Position numbers and translations under genes: made by a program
Shown: positions 63,669 to 64,000 of the stretch, one piece after another
How positions within the stretch are numbered: the first letter of the stretch is position 1
Layout of the letters: each line of letters opens with the position of its first letter
Assembly: GCF_047468865.1 (NCBI RefSeq)
Contig: NZ_JBLGTV010000017.1
Span: forward strand, 3,839 to 67,838
Length of the DNA stretch: 64,000 nt
Source of the DNA: Castellaniella hirudinis_A
Lineage (GTDB): Bacteria; Pseudomonadota; Gammaproteobacteria; Burkholderiales; Burkholderiaceae_B
Direction of reading: 5' to 3'
Notes under the pieces: generated by a model
What the model was told of the DNA's origin: nothing
Database searches by the model: none
The model's input: the letters and a program-made list of their open reading frames with translations, nothing else

Positions 63669-63898
63669 GATTGCAAATCCGTGTACGTCGGTTCGATTCC
63701 GGCTTGCGCCTCCAAGTGAAATCAAGGATTTACGTTTATGGCGTAGGTCCTTTTTTCGTTTGGGTGTCAACCGGTGGCGGTTGTTGACACTTGAGGGGCG
63801 CATTGTGTCCGCGTGGTGTGTACCCGACCTGGTAGTTTTTCCTGCGTACTATCAGCCTGCATGGGCTGCTGTTGAAGCCTGCCGCGCATCGTATCGGG
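63669..63898 (+). repeat. Direct repeat copy 3: tRNA-Cys 3' remnant, terminator and element flank
   Basis: Bases 63669-63714 match the tRNA-Cys 3' end except for two changes (GATTGC for GACTGC, CCGTGT for CCGTAT). The terminator AAGGATTTACG/CGTAGGTCCTT, the TTGACACTTGAGGGGCGCA motif (63784-63802) and CTGCGTACTATCAGCCTGCA follow. This marks the right boundary of module B. The gap before it (63,551-63,668) and the last 100 bases of the window show no gene. Confidence 0.85.
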
Positions 63899-64000
63899 GT
63901 GCATACCCACAAGGTGCCGGGCACCAGAGTTCGACAGTTAAAAACGCAAGCTATTGATTTTTAAGAGTTCTGTTTTAAACTGCACCACTACAAATTCACG

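Overview
The window is chromosomal DNA from a high-GC betaproteobacterium. Gene content and order (yceD-rpmF-plsX-fabHDG-acpP-fabF-rpoE-mucABD-lepA-lepB-rnc-era-recO, aat/bpt/pyrD, pepA-holC beside lptF, trpBA-accD beside rne) fit Burkholderiales, most likely the Alcaligenaceae/Bordetella side. Genus cannot be fixed from sequence alone. No rRNA operon and no CRISPR array are visible; one tRNA gene (tRNA-Cys) is present.

Positions 1-55,600 are a compact housekeeping backbone. From left to right: two ATPases of a branched-chain amino-acid importer; rsxB-nth; an intracellular PHB depolymerase; 7Fe ferredoxin; relA; trpBA-accD, convergent with rne through a shared terminator; rluC plus a HAD phosphatase; an RsmI-like methyltransferase and maf; the long fatty-acid/envelope-stress/translation block (16,956-32,063); holC-pepA against lptF; a LysR/mmsA divergon; a MocR-type regulator/MFS divergon separated by a 7-bp tandem repeat; a two-gene RND efflux unit; pyrD, bpt and aat with an oppositely oriented hydroxyacid dehydrogenase between them; a NUDIX hydrolase; a conserved unknown; a hexameric tyrosine-coordinated heme protein; an M20 peptidase; an aldo/keto reductase; and a membrane metallophosphoesterase.

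Positions 55,617-64,000 are an integration hotspot at tRNA-Cys. The 3' 46 bases of the tRNA plus its terminator and about 150-200 further bases occur three times in direct orientation (from 55,645, 57,994 and 63,669), bounding two modules. Module A is a decayed type II restriction-modification unit: a C5-cytosine methyltransferase split by a frameshift in a G7 run, and a PmeII-like endonuclease cut off at an IS3-type fragment. Module B is a gutted filamentous-phage (inovirus) prophage: integrase C-terminus, Rep fragment, Zot fragment and an apparently intact secretin, with coat genes gone. It also carries an orphan chimeric antitoxin behind a perfect 15-bp palindrome and an AT-rich P-loop ATPase of unknown function. 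This module is the best place to look for an undescribed system.

Backbone genes are tightly packed with many ATGA overlaps, so translational coupling looks common. The island is visibly lower in GC, especially the methyltransferase and the ATPase, consistent with horizontal acquisition.
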